Part shown: positions 55,006 through 64,000 of the stretch, piece by piece
Numbering within the stretch: position 1 is the first letter of the stretch
How the letters are laid out: every line of letters begins with the position of its first letter
Source: Candidatus Methylomirabilis sp.
GTDB lineage: Bacteria; Methylomirabilota; Methylomirabilia; Methylomirabilales; Methylomirabilaceae
Length of the DNA: 64,000 bases
NCBI RefSeq assembly: GCF_028716865.1
Contig: NZ_JAQUOY010000002.1
Coordinates: forward strand, 62,001 to 126,000
Direction of reading: 5' to 3'
The notes under the pieces: model-generated
The model's database searches: none
What the model saw: only the letters and a program-made list of their open reading frames with translations
What the model was told of the DNA's origin: nothing
Made by a program: the position numbers and the translations under genes

Positions 55006-55419
55006 TCAGGCGGCACCGAGTATTTTTGCGGCGCGCCTGAGGTCGGGTGCCTTGACCCAGAGAATGGCGCCGTACCGATTCTTGCCGGCAGAGACGGCAG
55101 TGATGGCGGTGACGTTGATCTTCGCATCTGCCAGCTTACTCAGGACGTTGGCGACAGCGCCAATGCGGTCCTCGCCCTGGATGAGAAAGCCGCTCTTCTT
55201 CTTGCTGAGCGTACACCCGGCTTTCTTGGCGCATTTTGCAAAGGCTGCCGAATCGGCGGGGATGAAATCCAACTGGGCTCGCCGACCCTTGGGAAACCCG
55301 GAGAAGGCCAGCAGGTTATGCCCTGCCTCCTTGATTGCGGTGAGCGCGCGCGCCGCCTCTCCCGGCTTGTTGGGGGTCTCGATGTAGAAGTAATCCACAC
55401 GCTTGATCGTTTCAGCCAT
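55006..55419 (-). CDS. ACT-domain protein
   Basis: 137 residues consisting of two ACT-like beta-alpha-beta units (VDYFYIETPNKPGEAARALT; SGFLIQGEDRIGAVANVLSK). Stand-alone ACT proteins bind small ligands, usually amino acids. No catalytic domain is attached. A good promoter lies about 80 bases upstream. The ligand is unknown; it stands divergently from the 5-oxoproline genes. Confidence 0.8.
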   Translation of the reverse strand: MAETIKRVDYFYIETPNKPGEAARALTAIKEAGHNLLAFSGFPKGRRAQLDFIPADSAAFAKCAKKAGCTLSKKKSGFLIQGEDRIGAVANVLSKLADAKINVTAITAVSAGKNRYGAILWVKAPDLRRAAKILGAA

Positions 55420-55505
55420 GACCGCCTCCTTTGAGTGTGAGCTGTGTCAACAACCGCTGCCGCTGACCGAAAAACTTATTCCACGAACCGCTTCAAGCTA
55501 TTGCC

Positions 55506-55534
55506 ACAATAGTGTACAATCCACATCGTGTCAA
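55506..55534 (-). promoter_or_regulatory. Sigma-70 promoter of the ACT-domain gene
   Basis: On the - strand: TTGACA (55529-55534), 17 bases, TATTGT (55506-55511). It lies in the divergent spacer 55420-55601; an opposite TACAAT at 55515-55520 may serve pxpA but has a poor -35. Confidence 0.65.
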
Positions 55535-55601
55535 CTTTCCTGACGAGAGAGCAAGTGCGCTCTAAGGATGCTACCTCTGACCTCCATGAGCCAACGACAC
55601 C

Positions 55602-56387
55602 ATGACCGGGAAGAAGATTGATCTGAACAGCGATGTCGGCGAGAGCTTTGGCGCGTGGACGATGGGGGCCGACGAGGCGCTGATGCCGTATATCACCTCG
55701 GCGAGCATCGCATGCGGGTGGCATGGTGGCGATCCACAGGTGATGCGACGCACCGTCAGGCTCGCGAGGACGCATGGGGTCAGGGTCGGAGCGCACCCGG
55801 GCTACCCGGATCTGCTGGGCTTCGGTCGTCGGCCGATGCAGCTTTCGCCCGCGGAGGCGAGGGACTATCTCCTGTACCAGATCGGCGCGCTGTACGCCTT
55901 CGCCAAGGCTGAGGGGATGCGGCTTCAGCACGTCAAGCCTCACGGGGCCCTGTATCACGTAGCCGCCAACGATCGATTGCTATCCGAATCCGTTGCAGGG
56001 GCGATTGTCGAAGTTGACCCCACCCTGATTCTGGTTGGGCCGCCGGGGTCTGCGTTGTTGTCGGCCGGCCGGGCGGCTGGGCTGAGGGTGGCGGCGGAAG
56101 GGTTCGGCGATCGCGCCTACAACGAAGACGGAAGCCTGGTTTTCCGATCGGCGCCTGGCGCGATTCTCACCGATGCCGATGCGGTGGCTGCTCAGGTGCT
56201 GTTGATGGTCGAAGGAAAGGTGCGGGCCATCACCGGTCGGATGATCCCCATCGCGGTAGATACCGTCTGCCTGCATGGCGATACCCCCGGTGCGCCGGCC
56301 ATTGCGAAGCGGCTTCAAGAGCGACTGGCGCTGGCGGGGATCACGACCATGCCGTTGGAGGAACTCCTTGTCGGTCAGGTTGCTTGA
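55602..56387 (+). CDS. pxpA: 5-oxoprolinase subunit A
   Basis: A 261-residue LamB/YcsF-family protein (IDLNSDVGESFGAWTMG; ASIACGWHGGDPQVMRRTVR; VGAHPGYPDLLGFGRR; QHVKPHGALYH). With PxpB and PxpC it hydrolyses 5-oxoproline (pyroglutamate) to glutamate with ATP. Its end overlaps pxpB by 20 bases. The product, glutamate, links it to the nearby gln genes. Confidence 0.95.
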   Translation: MTGKKIDLNSDVGESFGAWTMGADEALMPYITSASIACGWHGGDPQVMRRTVRLARTHGVRVGAHPGYPDLLGFGRRPMQLSPAEARDYLLYQIGALYAFAKAEGMRLQHVKPHGALYHVAANDRLLSESVAGAIVEVDPTLILVGPPGSALLSAGRAAGLRVAAEGFGDRAYNEDGSLVFRSAPGAILTDADAVAAQVLLMVEGKVRAITGRMIPIAVDTVCLHGDTPGAPAIAKRLQERLALAGITTMPLEELLVGQVA

Positions 56388-57054
56388 CGGTGGAGAGTGC
56401 TGCCTCGTGGTCGAGCTGGGCGAGGCGATTGATCTTGCCGTGAACCGGCACGTCCGGGCCCTGGGCCTGGCTTTGGAACAGGCAAGGGGAAACGGGGTGC
56501 TGGAAGCCGTGCCCACCTATCGATCGCTTGCGATCTACTACGACCCGATGACGATCGACCGTGACGCGTTGGGGCAGCAGATCGGTATGCTGTACGACTC
56601 ATTAGGGGACCAAGACGACCAGACGCCCAGAGTGATAGAGATCCCCACCGTCTATGGCGGGGCATACGGTCCCGACCTCGAGTTCGTCGCTCGCCACAGC
56701 GGCCTTTCACCGGATGAGGTGATCCGTCTGCATACCGAGCCGCTCTACCATGTCTATATGCTGGGTTTCATGGCGGGATTCCCCTACCTTGGTGACCTCG
56801 CGGAACGACTTGCGATCCCCCGGCTGTCTACGCCCCGCCTCAAGGTGCCGGCCGGCTCCGTAGGGATCGGTGGGAGGCAGACGGGCATCTATTCCATTGA
56901 GAGCCCTGGGGGGTGGCGAATCATCGGTCGTACGTTCCTTCGTCTCTTCGATCCGTCCGCCGAGGTACCGACTCCAATGCTTCCGGGCGACAAGGTCCGA
57001 TTCGTGCGAATAGAACCGCACGAGTACGAAAGCGAACAGCGTGGACGCCTTTGA
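56368..57054 (+). CDS. pxpB: 5-oxoprolinase subunit B (KipI-like)
   Basis: 228 residues of the AHS1/KipI family (TYRSLAIYYDPMTIDRDALG; EVIRLHTEPLYHVYMLGFMAG; GGRQTGIYSIESPGGWRIIG). I chose TTG 56368 because GGAGG ends exactly 6 bases before it and the family N-terminus starts there; no ATG fits. It overlaps both neighbours. Confidence 0.92.
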   Translation: MSVRLLDGGECCLVVELGEAIDLAVNRHVRALGLALEQARGNGVLEAVPTYRSLAIYYDPMTIDRDALGQQIGMLYDSLGDQDDQTPRVIEIPTVYGGAYGPDLEFVARHSGLSPDEVIRLHTEPLYHVYMLGFMAGFPYLGDLAERLAIPRLSTPRLKVPAGSVGIGGRQTGIYSIESPGGWRIIGRTFLRLFDPSAEVPTPMLPGDKVRFVRIEPHEYESEQRGRL

Positions 57055-58129
57055 GGTGATCCAACCGGGGCTGTTGACCACGGTTCAGGACCTTGGTCGA
57101 ATCGGGTATCAGAAATATGGCGTGCCGACGTCCGGCGCAATGGATCAAACCGCGCTGCGAGCCGCCAACTTACTGCTTGATAACGAGGAAGGACTTGCGG
57201 GCTTGGAGGCGACGGCAGAAGGGCCGACACTTCGCGCACTCCTCGATCTGGTTGTGGCGATCGTTGGGGCGGACATGCAGCCGCTTGTGGACGGAAAGCC
57301 GGTTGAGTGCGGGACGGCCATCGGCATTCGAAGCGGCCAGATCCTTGAGCTCCAGCGCGCCCGGCGAGGGTTGCGCGGCTATCTGGCTATTGCCGGAGGG
57401 ATTGATGTTCCGGTTATGCTCGGGAGTCGCTCCACCTGCCTCCCTGCCGCATTCGGCGGCGTTCATGGTCGGGCCTTGTGCTCAGGTGATCGCCTGCCGA
57501 TCGGTCCGGTCGGGCGACGGCCTATGGCTCTCAGCGGTCGCCGACTGCCGGAAGGCTGGGTGGAGCCGATCAGTGAGGTCCTCACGGTGCGTGTGATCCT
57601 TGGGCCGCAAGAGGAGCGATTTACCCCTGAAGGGATTCGTACATTTTTGAGCGGATCATACCGCCTCACACCACAGATGGATCGGATGGGTGCCAGGCTC
57701 CACGGACCGCCGATCGCCCACCAGTCGGGCGCAGATATCATCTCTGACTCGACCCCGCTGGGGGCAGTGCAGGTGCCGCCTGACGGCCAGCCAATGATCT
57801 TATTGGCCGATCGCCAGACGACGGGTGGCTACGCGAAGATTGCGGTTGTCGTACAAGAAGACATCTTTCGATTGTGCCAGGCCACGCCGGGGCAGGTGAT
57901 TCGGTTCTGCCGGATCTCCATGCCCGAGGCGTGTGCTGCCATACGGGCTTACAAGGGAAGATTTGACGCATTGCGACAGGCATGGCAGAGTCTACCGGGG
58001 AAGCGGGATAGCTACAGGCTAAGCCTTGGGGCCAGATCGTATCGAGTCGATGTGGAAGGAGAGAAGGGGACGTACCGGGTGAGTCTTGAGGGGATGGAGA
58101 GGAAATCTGAGGATGCTGAAGAGCAATAA
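57041..58129 (+). CDS. pxpC: 5-oxoprolinase subunit C (KipA-like)
   Basis: 362 residues, AHS2/KipA family (EVIQPGLLTTVQDLGRIGYQ; GVPTSGAMDQTALRAANLLL; LGAVQVPPDGQPMILLADRQ with TTGGYAKI). The start is GTG 57041, inside pxpB. The last gene of the pxp operon; the following lipoprotein gene overlaps its end by 17 bases. Confidence 0.95.
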   Translation: MDAFEVIQPGLLTTVQDLGRIGYQKYGVPTSGAMDQTALRAANLLLDNEEGLAGLEATAEGPTLRALLDLVVAIVGADMQPLVDGKPVECGTAIGIRSGQILELQRARRGLRGYLAIAGGIDVPVMLGSRSTCLPAAFGGVHGRALCSGDRLPIGPVGRRPMALSGRRLPEGWVEPISEVLTVRVILGPQEERFTPEGIRTFLSGSYRLTPQMDRMGARLHGPPIAHQSGADIISDSTPLGAVQVPPDGQPMILLADRQTTGGYAKIAVVVQEDIFRLCQATPGQVIRFCRISMPEACAAIRAYKGRFDALRQAWQSLPGKRDSYRLSLGARSYRVDVEGEKGTYRVSLEGMERKSEDAEEQ

Positions 58130-58571
58130 CGGACCGTTGGGGTGGAGTGTGGTCAAGCGGGTGCTGCTGGTGGGGGTCCTGGCCTTGGGGTTTTCAGCCT
58201 GTGCAAGTTGGCGAAACAAGCCGACCTTGGTAGGACCGGGCGTACCGTTCATCTCCAATCTCCAGGTCGAGCCTGGGAAGGTGAGAGTCGGAGAAGAGGT
58301 GAGAATCACCTTTGACTTTGAGGACACCGACGCTGACGTTGTGGAAGCTCGCATCTTTCCCTCTGAGGTTCGGGAATGGATCTACAGACCAGCCTTTACA
58401 CCGAAGGTCCTGAACCTGAAAACTGAGAAGTATGGCCTGGCCATCGGGCATGTCGAAACAAGCCTCAAGTGGGAGAGCGAGGGGATCAGGTTCTTAGAAG
58501 TCGTTGTAGTGGATGAACAGAATCATACGAGCAACGCATTGCGAGCACGTGTCGCGGTCACCCGCTGGTGA
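58113..58571 (+). CDS. Small lipoprotein
   Basis: About 152 residues with a lipoprotein signal (KRVLLVGVLALGFSAC, Cys near residue 30) and a beta-sandwich-like mature domain (PFISNLQVEPGKVRVGEEVR; HVETSLKWESEGIRFLEVVV) recalling Ig-like domains. No family name can be given. It starts within pxpC behind GAGG, so it may be co-transcribed with it, but a metabolic link is not obvious. Confidence 0.75.
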   Translation: MLKSNNGPLGWSVVKRVLLVGVLALGFSACASWRNKPTLVGPGVPFISNLQVEPGKVRVGEEVRITFDFEDTDADVVEARIFPSEVREWIYRPAFTPKVLNLKTEKYGLAIGHVETSLKWESEGIRFLEVVVVDEQNHTSNALRARVAVTRW

Positions 58572-58704
58572 GCGTCAGATGTTTCAGAGAAATGGTGACG
58601 CTTGCTGCTTTCAGCGCCTACCCATTGACATTCCCATGCGCGTGATTTACTGTTAGACGCTTTTCAAGCGAGGGTATCTCGGGATAAAGGAGGAAATCAA
58701 CCGG

Positions 58705-59703
58705 ATGCCGCAGCTCCGCAAGGATCCGATCACATCGCGATGGGTCATTATTTCGACAGAGCGAGGGAAGCGTCCCTCGGACTTTTCCGCCGCTCCGCCG
58801 CCAAGACAATTGGGGTTTTGCCCATTCTGCCCTGGGAATGAGGACAAAACGCCTCCTGAGATCATCGCCTATCGGAAGGACGGTAACCGGCCTGATCGCA
58901 AGGAGTGGAGCCTTCGTGTTGTGCCCAATAAGTTCCCCGCACTTCAGATCGAAGGAGACCTGGATCGGGCAGGCGAAGGGATCTACGACAAGATGCACGG
59001 ATTGGGTGCTCACGAGGTGATCATCGAATCCCCCAATCACAATGACGTGCTCTCCGCCATGCCGGATGAACGGGTAGAGGATGTCCTGTGGGCCTACCGA
59101 GACCGAATACTCGATCTCAAGAAAGACGACCGATTTCGCTACATCTTGATCTTCAAGAACCGCGGTGAGCAGGCCGGCGCCTCCTTGGAGCATCCTCATT
59201 CTCAGCTCATTGCTACCCCTATCGTTCCGAAGCGGGCTCGAGAAGAGGTTGATGGCGCCAAGGCCTACTTCGATTATAAGGATCGGTGCATCTTCTGCGA
59301 CATTATCCGCCAGGAACTGCAGCAAGAGCTTAGGGTCATCGCGCAGAATGATGAGTTTGTCGCGATCGCGCCCTTTGCCTCGCGCTTTCCTTTCGAAACC
59401 TGGATCCTGCCTAAGAGCCATGAGCCGTTCTTCCAGGATACGCAGAAGCAGGATATGGTGAGTTGCTCCAGGATATTGAAGGAAGTCCTTGGCAAAATGG
59501 ATCGGGTTCTCCTTAACCCTCCCTATAATTATCTGATTCATAGTTCGCCGCTCCAGGAGACCGAGGTGGACCATTATCACTGGCATATTGAGATTATGCC
59601 GACCCTCGTCAAGGTTGCAGGTTTCGAGTGGGGGACCGGGTTTTACATCAATCCTGTCCTGCCTGAGGACGCGGCCAAGTATCTTCGTGAGGCTCGGCTC
59701 TAG
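58705..59703 (+). CDS. galT: Galactose-1-phosphate uridylyltransferase
   Basis: 332 residues of the HIT superfamily GalT family: RKDPITSRWVIISTERGKRP, zinc Cys pair FCPFCPG, and the active-site His motif ASLEHPHSQL, plus a second half CIFCDI and HYHWHIEIMPT. It swaps UMP between UDP-glucose and galactose-1-phosphate; ADP-glucose phosphorylase is a related alternative. SD AAAGGAGGAAATC precedes the ATG. No gal neighbours are visible. Confidence 0.9.
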   Translation: MPQLRKDPITSRWVIISTERGKRPSDFSAAPPPRQLGFCPFCPGNEDKTPPEIIAYRKDGNRPDRKEWSLRVVPNKFPALQIEGDLDRAGEGIYDKMHGLGAHEVIIESPNHNDVLSAMPDERVEDVLWAYRDRILDLKKDDRFRYILIFKNRGEQAGASLEHPHSQLIATPIVPKRAREEVDGAKAYFDYKDRCIFCDIIRQELQQELRVIAQNDEFVAIAPFASRFPFETWILPKSHEPFFQDTQKQDMVSCSRILKEVLGKMDRVLLNPPYNYLIHSSPLQETEVDHYHWHIEIMPTLVKVAGFEWGTGFYINPVLPEDAAKYLREARL

Positions 59704-59724
59704 CTGCATAAAAAGTAGTCATGG

Positions 59725-59742
59725 TGGGCAGAGGAGTGCCCA
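59725..59742. promoter_or_regulatory. Inverted repeat upstream of the glnB promoter
   Basis: TGGGCA-N6-TGCCCA, 115 bases before the sigma-54 site: a position and symmetry suitable for an activator (NtrC-like) site, though the sequence differs from the enteric NtrC consensus. It also follows the galT stop closely, so a terminator-related role is possible. No T-run. Confidence 0.35.
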
Positions 59743-59857
59743 AGATATTGGCAGAGCCGGAGGCATATGGAGCGAGGAATTGACTGGAGAGGTCTCAAGA
59801 TTGCGGGTTTGGTGGGCCGACAGAGCGATAGCGCAGCGCTTAAGTTGTCGGCAGTTT

Positions 59858-59873
59858 TGGCATACGACTTGCT
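59858..59873 (+). promoter_or_regulatory. Sigma-54 (RpoN) promoter of glnB-glnA
   Basis: TGGCATACGACTTGCT matches TGGCAC-N5-TTGCW with correct GG/GC spacing, 100 bases before glnB. The same form (TGGCAT..TTGCT) occurs before fliM. NtrC/RpoN control of glnB and glnA is well established in proteobacteria. Confidence 0.85.
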
Positions 59874-59900
59874 CTTTCAAGCGACAGGTGTAAAGGCTGA

Positions 59901-60311
<411 letters not shown>

Positions 60312-60395
60312 GGGTGCGCAGCGAAGCAGGACTAAGCGCTCCATGAACTGTTCAACGGCGAATTGTTCGACCCGAGAAGGAGGAAAGGCGGTCCT

Positions 60396-61811
60396 ATGAC
60401 ACCGAAGGACGTTATCAAGCTGGCGAACGAGCGAGGCGTGAAGATCATCGACCTCAGATTCATCGATCTGCCTGGTCTGTGGCAGCATTTCTCCATGTCC
60501 AGCCGAGAGTTGACGGAAGATCTGTTCACGGACGGGGTTGGGTTCGACGGATCATCCATTCGAGGCTTTCAGGCGATCCATGAATCGGACATGCTCCTGA
60601 TGCCCGATCCGGCGACGGCGATCATCGATCCCTTTATGGCCGTTCCCACCCTGGTCCTGATCTGCAATATCATCGATCCGGTCACAAGGCAGCTCTACAG
60701 TCGAGACCCGCGCTATATTGCGCAAAAGGCCGAGGCGTACCTGACGTCAACAGCGATTGCGGATACGTCCTATTTCGGTCCTGAGGCGGAGTTCTTTGTC
60801 TTTGATGACGTTCGGTTCGATCAGAGCTACCAGCACGGCTATTATTTTATCGACTCGGAGGAGGGGTTTTGGAACGCCGGAAAGGAAGAGAAGCCGAACC
60901 TGGGCTACAAGCCCCGTTACAAACAGGGCTATTTCCCCGTGCCGCCGATGGACAAGCTGCAAGACCTTCGGTCGGAGATGGTGTTGGCGTTGGAGTCTGT
61001 CGGCGTCCAGATCGAGGTCCATCACCATGAGGTGGCGACGGCCGGTCAGTGTGAGATCGACATGCGGTTCGACACGCTGACCAGGATGGCCGATAAGGTC
61101 CAGTGGTATAAGTACTGCGTGAAAAATACTGCCCGTAAGCACGGCAAGACGGCAACCTTCATGCCCAAGCCGATCTTCCAGGACAACGGATCAGGGATGC
61201 ACGTCCACCAGAGTCTCTGGAGGGGCGGCAAGAATACCTTCTGGGAGCTTGGAGGCTATGGGGATCTGTCCGCGACGGCCCGCTACTACATCGGCGGATT
61301 GCTCAAGCATGCGCCAGCGCTCTGCGCCTTCATCGCTCCGACGACGAATTCGTACCGGCGACTCGTGCCCGGTTACGAGGCGCCGATCAACCTCGTGTAC
61401 AGCCAACGGAACCGATCGGCTGCCGCCAGGATCCCCCTCTATTCAAAGAGCGAGCGGGCAAAGCGGATCGAGTTCCGAACACCCGACCCCAGTTGCAACG
61501 CCTACCTGGCCTTCAGCGCCATGCTCATGGCCGGCATTGACGGCATCCAGAAAAAGATCGACCCCGGACAGCCGATCGACAAAGACCTGTACGAGCTCGA
61601 GCCGGAGGAGGCGAAGGACATCAAGCAGTTGCCTGGTAGCCTGGGGGAGGTTCTGGACGCCCTGGAGGCCGATCACGAGTTCTTGCTGAAGGGCGATGTC
61701 TTTACCCCGGATCTCATCGACACCTGGATCGACTATAAGCGGAAGAACGAGGTCGATCCGATCCGCCTCCGCCCTCACCCCTGGGAGTTCGCCCTTTACT
61801 TCGATATCTAA
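60396..61811 (+). CDS. glnA: Glutamine synthetase type I
   Basis: A 471-residue GSI-beta-like enzyme: [66 protein letters not shown], and the adenylylation site DLYELEPEE with Tyr399. The Tyr and the neighbouring glnE agree with control by adenylylation. ATG 60396 follows AGAAGGAGGAAAGG. A strong terminator follows. Confidence 0.98.
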   Translation: MTPKDVIKLANERGVKIIDLRFIDLPGLWQHFSMSSRELTEDLFTDGVGFDGSSIRGFQAIHESDMLLMPDPATAIIDPFMAVPTLVLICNIIDPVTRQLYSRDPRYIAQKAEAYLTSTAIADTSYFGPEAEFFVFDDVRFDQSYQHGYYFIDSEEGFWNAGKEEKPNLGYKPRYKQGYFPVPPMDKLQDLRSEMVLALESVGVQIEVHHHEVATAGQCEIDMRFDTLTRMADKVQWYKYCVKNTARKHGKTATFMPKPIFQDNGSGMHVHQSLWRGGKNTFWELGGYGDLSATARYYIGGLLKHAPALCAFIAPTTNSYRRLVPGYEAPINLVYSQRNRSAAARIPLYSKSERAKRIEFRTPDPSCNAYLAFSAMLMAGIDGIQKKIDPGQPIDKDLYELEPEEAKDIKQLPGSLGEVLDALEADHEFLLKGDVFTPDLIDTWIDYKRKNEVDPIRLRPHPWEFALYFDI

Positions 61812-61835
61812 GCATTCTCGATTTCTTATACTGCA

Positions 61836-61876
61836 AACGGCTCCGGATGAATATCCGGAGCCGTTCTGTTTTTTCT
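61836..61876 (+). terminator. Intrinsic terminator of glnB-glnA
   Basis: AACGGCTCCGGAT-GAAT-ATCCGGAGCCGTT, a perfect 13-bp stem with a 4-base loop, followed by CTGTTTTTTCT. Confidence 0.97.
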
Positions 61877-62014
61877 CTGGCCTAAGGAAAATTTCTGTCT
61901 GTCCCATCCATGGGCTTCTCCGCAACTTGCGAGGTCTAGAGCCGCCGTGCTAGTATTCCGATATTGGCAGTAAATCTCACTTCAGTCCTAAATTGGGAGA
62001 GGAGGATAGAAGAG

Positions 62015-62443
62015 ATGAAGCGTGCGGGTGCTTGGCTTGTCATGCTTACCTTTGCAATCGCGGTTACGGGCTGCGCGACGACGGAGTCGCGGCCCGGCTA
62101 CTACGCCTATCCGCAGCGCGGACAGACTGCAGAGCAGTTGAGTCGCGATCAGTACGAGTGTCAAATGTGGGCGAAACAGCAGAGTGGGTTCGATCCGGCT
62201 GCGGAGACGGCCAGGGGCGCAGGGGTTGGAGGAGTGCTCGGCGCACTAGGGGGCGCCGCGGCAGGCGCGGCCATCGGCGCGGCGACCGGCGGTGGCGCAG
62301 GCAGGGGTGCGGCCATCGGCGCGGCGACCGGCGGAATCGGCGGTATCATCCTCGGTGGGAGCGGTGCCTACGCACAAAACAAAGATGGCTACGACAGAGC
62401 CTACGCCGCCTGCATGACCGGACGCGGGTACGTGGTGAGATAG
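62015..62443 (+). CDS. Glycine-zipper lipoprotein
   Basis: 142 residues. Lipoprotein signal with lipobox VTGC near residue 20, a short YYAYPQRGQ-rich stretch, then a glycine-zipper of two near repeats (GAAAGAAIGAATGGGAGRGAAI, longer motif split here; each with AIGAATGG) and a C-terminal DRAYAACMTGRGY. Such proteins sit in the outer membrane or cell envelope. ATG 62015 lies behind GGAGAGGAGG. It has its own terminator. Confidence 0.8.
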   Translation: MKRAGAWLVMLTFAIAVTGCATTESRPGYYAYPQRGQTAEQLSRDQYECQMWAKQQSGFDPAAETARGAGVGGVLGALGGAAAGAAIGAATGGGAGRGAAIGAATGGIGGIILGGSGAYAQNKDGYDRAYAACMTGRGYVVR

Positions 62444-62477
62444 CCTGAGCGCTTAGAGTAAATTTACAAGTAGCAGA

Positions 62478-62517
62478 CGAGCGGGGAGAGTAGTTGCATC
62501 CCCGCTCGCTCCTTTTT
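62478..62517 (+). terminator. Intrinsic terminator of the glycine-zipper gene
   Basis: CGAGCGGGGA-N11-TCCCCGCTCG, a 10-bp stem, followed by CTCCTTTTT. Confidence 0.9.
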
Positions 62518-62669
62518 CGAGCGATCGAGCCTGTCGAGCCATTAGAACTTTACTTACTCCAGGGAGTGTGCTACCAAAATCGTGTGATACCCCTGATTCG
62601 AGATAAGTATCCTCTCCGTGTTAGGCGTGGACGAGGAGTTGTCATCTCGCACCTTCGGCCGCAAGGCAT

Positions 62670-64000
62670 ATGCCGATGAAGGAACCATTCCCACCTGGGG
62701 TTGAGGCGCTGGCGGCTGCCGGCTGTCGATACCCGGAACAAGCCCGGCAGAATCTGCAACACCTGGCCGGATCCTCACACCTGACCTCGGTCCAATCGAT
62801 TCTACCACTGCTCCTGGATCGCCTGAGAAATCTAGCCGACCCGGATATGGCACTCAATAACCTGGAGCGCTACGCCGAGGTGGTCATTGATCGGGGATTC
62901 TTGTTTTCTCACCTCCGAGACAGTCCTAAGTCGCTTGATCTTCTGCTGACGCTCTTCGGAAGTTCGCAGCATCTGTCCGATATCCTGATCCGTTTCCCGC
63001 AGGATTTTCATTGGCTGTTGCAGCCCGGCCTGCTCCGGCGGACCAGGTCTAAGGAGGAGCTGGTCGAAGATCTCAACGAGTTCCTCTCGAGAGCGAAGAG
63101 CCAGGAGCGAGCATGGACAGCGCTGCGTCGATTCAAGATGCGGGAAATCTTGCGAATCGGGATTCAGGATCTTCTTGACAACCTGGATCTGACCGGTGTG
63201 ACGCAGCAACTGTCCCTGATGGCTGATGTGGTGCTGCATCGGGCCTATGAGATCTGCCGCGCTGAGCTCGTGCGTCGGTACGGCGAGCCACGATGCGTGG
63301 GACCCTCAGGCGACAAGGTGTGCGGATTTGTGGTGATCGGGATGGGGAAGCTCGGCGGCGAGGAGTTGAATTTCAGCTCGGATATCGATCTGCTGTTCAT
63401 CTACGAAGGAGAAGGTGAGACGGCAGGGCTCACCAGCCCGTCTGGCGCCCTCATCGGCAGAGTGAGCAATCATGAGTTTTTCACGCGCCTGGGGGAGGGC
63501 GTGATCAAAGCGATCGGTGAGCTGACATCGGAGGGGCGCGTCTTCCGAGTTGATATGCGGCTTCGGCCAGAGGGACGGGCGGGTGCGCTGGTCTATTCGC
63601 TCAGGGGATATGAGCTCTATTATGAATCATGGGGACAGACGTGGGAGCGCATGGCGCTGATCAAAGCGAGGCCGGTGGCCGGTGATCCGGCGCTGGGGGA
63701 AGCATTCCTTAAGTTGGTGGAACCGTTTGCCTATCGCAGATCACTTGACTACGGTGCTATCGGGGAGATCCGGGCCATGAAGGATCGGATCAATGCGAAG
63801 GTTGGACGGGACCAGGAGACTTTCCGCCACGTCAAACTGGGCTACGGGGGGATCCGCGAGATCGAGTTTATCGTGCAGACCTTTCAGCTTCTGTACGGGG
63901 CAAGCGACCCGTGGATCCGCGAGCCGAATACGCTCCGTGCGTTGCAGCGATTAGCTGACCGTGGGCATGTTACCGTCGATGAGCACGCGACATTGGCCAA
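62670..64000 (+). CDS. glnE: Glutamate-ammonia-ligase adenylyltransferase, 5' part
   Basis: The frame runs from ATG 62670 (or 62676) to the window end, about 443 residues of an enzyme that is usually 900-1000 long. The deadenylylase (N-terminal) nucleotidyltransferase domain shows GMGKLGGEELNFSSDIDLLF with the metal DxD, followed by VDMRLRPEGRAGALVYSLRG and IREIEFIVQTFQLLYG. GlnE adds and removes AMP on the glnA Tyr under PII control, which completes a glnB-glnA-glnE regulatory set. The upstream spacer shows no clear promoter. Confidence 0.95.
   Translation, partial: MPMKEPFPPGVEALAAAGCRYPEQARQNLQHLAGSSHLTSVQSILPLLLDRLRNLADPDMALNNLERYAEVVIDRGFLFSHLRDSPKSLDLLLTLFGSSQHLSDILIRFPQDFHWLLQPGLLRRTRSKEELVEDLNEFLSRAKSQERAWTALRRFKMREILRIGIQDLLDNLDLTGVTQQLSLMADVVLHRAYEICRAELVRRYGEPRCVGPSGDKVCGFVVIGMGKLGGEELNFSSDIDLLFIYEGEGETAGLTSPSGALIGRVSNHEFFTRLGEGVIKAIGELTSEGRVFRVDMRLRPEGRAGALVYSLRGYELYYESWGQTWERMALIKARPVAGDPALGEAFLKLVEPFAYRRSLDYGAIGEIRAMKDRINAKVGRDQETFRHVKLGYGGIREIEFIVQTFQLLYGASDPWIREPNTLRALQRLADRGHVTVDEHATLA

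Noticed and set aside
54855-55127. 90-residue frame on the - strand ending TVRPEPVEG
   Set aside because: The tail is the translation of a dispersed repeat and the rest overlaps the ACT gene and a palindrome; not a gene.
58618-59709. 363-residue open frame on the - strand
   Set aside because: Antisense to galT, whose active-site motifs are certain.

Overview
The window is a GC-rich chromosomal segment from a flagellated, probably Gram-negative bacterium. Lipoproteins with clear lipoboxes, an RpoN-controlled glnB-glnA unit and a heme-copper reductase lacking the usual active-site tyrosine fit a denitrifying or microaerobic lineage. A Candidatus Methylomirabilis/NC10-type genome is one plausible source, but this is inference from gene content only; no marker here settles the taxonomy.

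Region 1 (1-26151, + strand) is one long flagellar cluster with tight or overlapping gene junctions: fliF (3' part), fliG, fliH, fliI, fliJ, a MotE-like protein, fliK, two tandem flgD-type genes, flgE, a glycosyltransferase, flbD, fliL, then fliM (behind a sigma-54 promoter), fliN/Y, fliO, fliP, fliQ, fliR, flhB, flhA, flhF, flhG and fliA. The fliA reading frame runs on without a stop into a lipoprotein-like domain. After it come two small membrane or unknown proteins, a LysM/M23 peptidase and a PilZ protein. A convergent unit (26275-28288, - strand) encodes a second FliK-like protein and an FlhB C-terminal homologue (FhlB) behind a candidate FliA promoter.

Region 2 (28289-35545) is mixed: a small conserved-looking protein, tRNA-Leu(TAA), a CuA subunit II / heme-copper subunit I / Sco operon that looks like a nitric-oxide-reductase-type member of the oxidase superfamily, and egtD (hercynine synthesis) followed at once by an ABC ATPase and a fused permease-binding protein of the EgtUV/Opu type.

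Region 3 (35639-48781, - strand) is a pyrimidine superoperon: pyrR, pyrB, pyrC, carA, a TrmR-like methyltransferase, carB, pyrK, pabB, pabC, pyrD and nth. It starts with a textbook promoter, a PyrR-binding-loop-like sequence and an intrinsic terminator, i.e. PyrR attenuation.

Region 4 (48819-64000): a HEAT-repeat / FGE-like pair with small accessory genes, ligA, a broken antitoxin-like gene, an ACT protein, the 5-oxoprolinase genes pxpABC, a lipoprotein, galT, and a nitrogen-control block of glnB, glnA and glnE (partial), with a perfect sigma-54 site before glnB.

A cross-cutting feature is a set of heptamer tandem repeats (period 7) of unrelated unit sequence. They sit between genes and also in frame inside motE-like, flhF, pyrK (two arrays) and carA. 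Separate short palindromic dispersed repeats overlap the 3' ends of pabC and carB.
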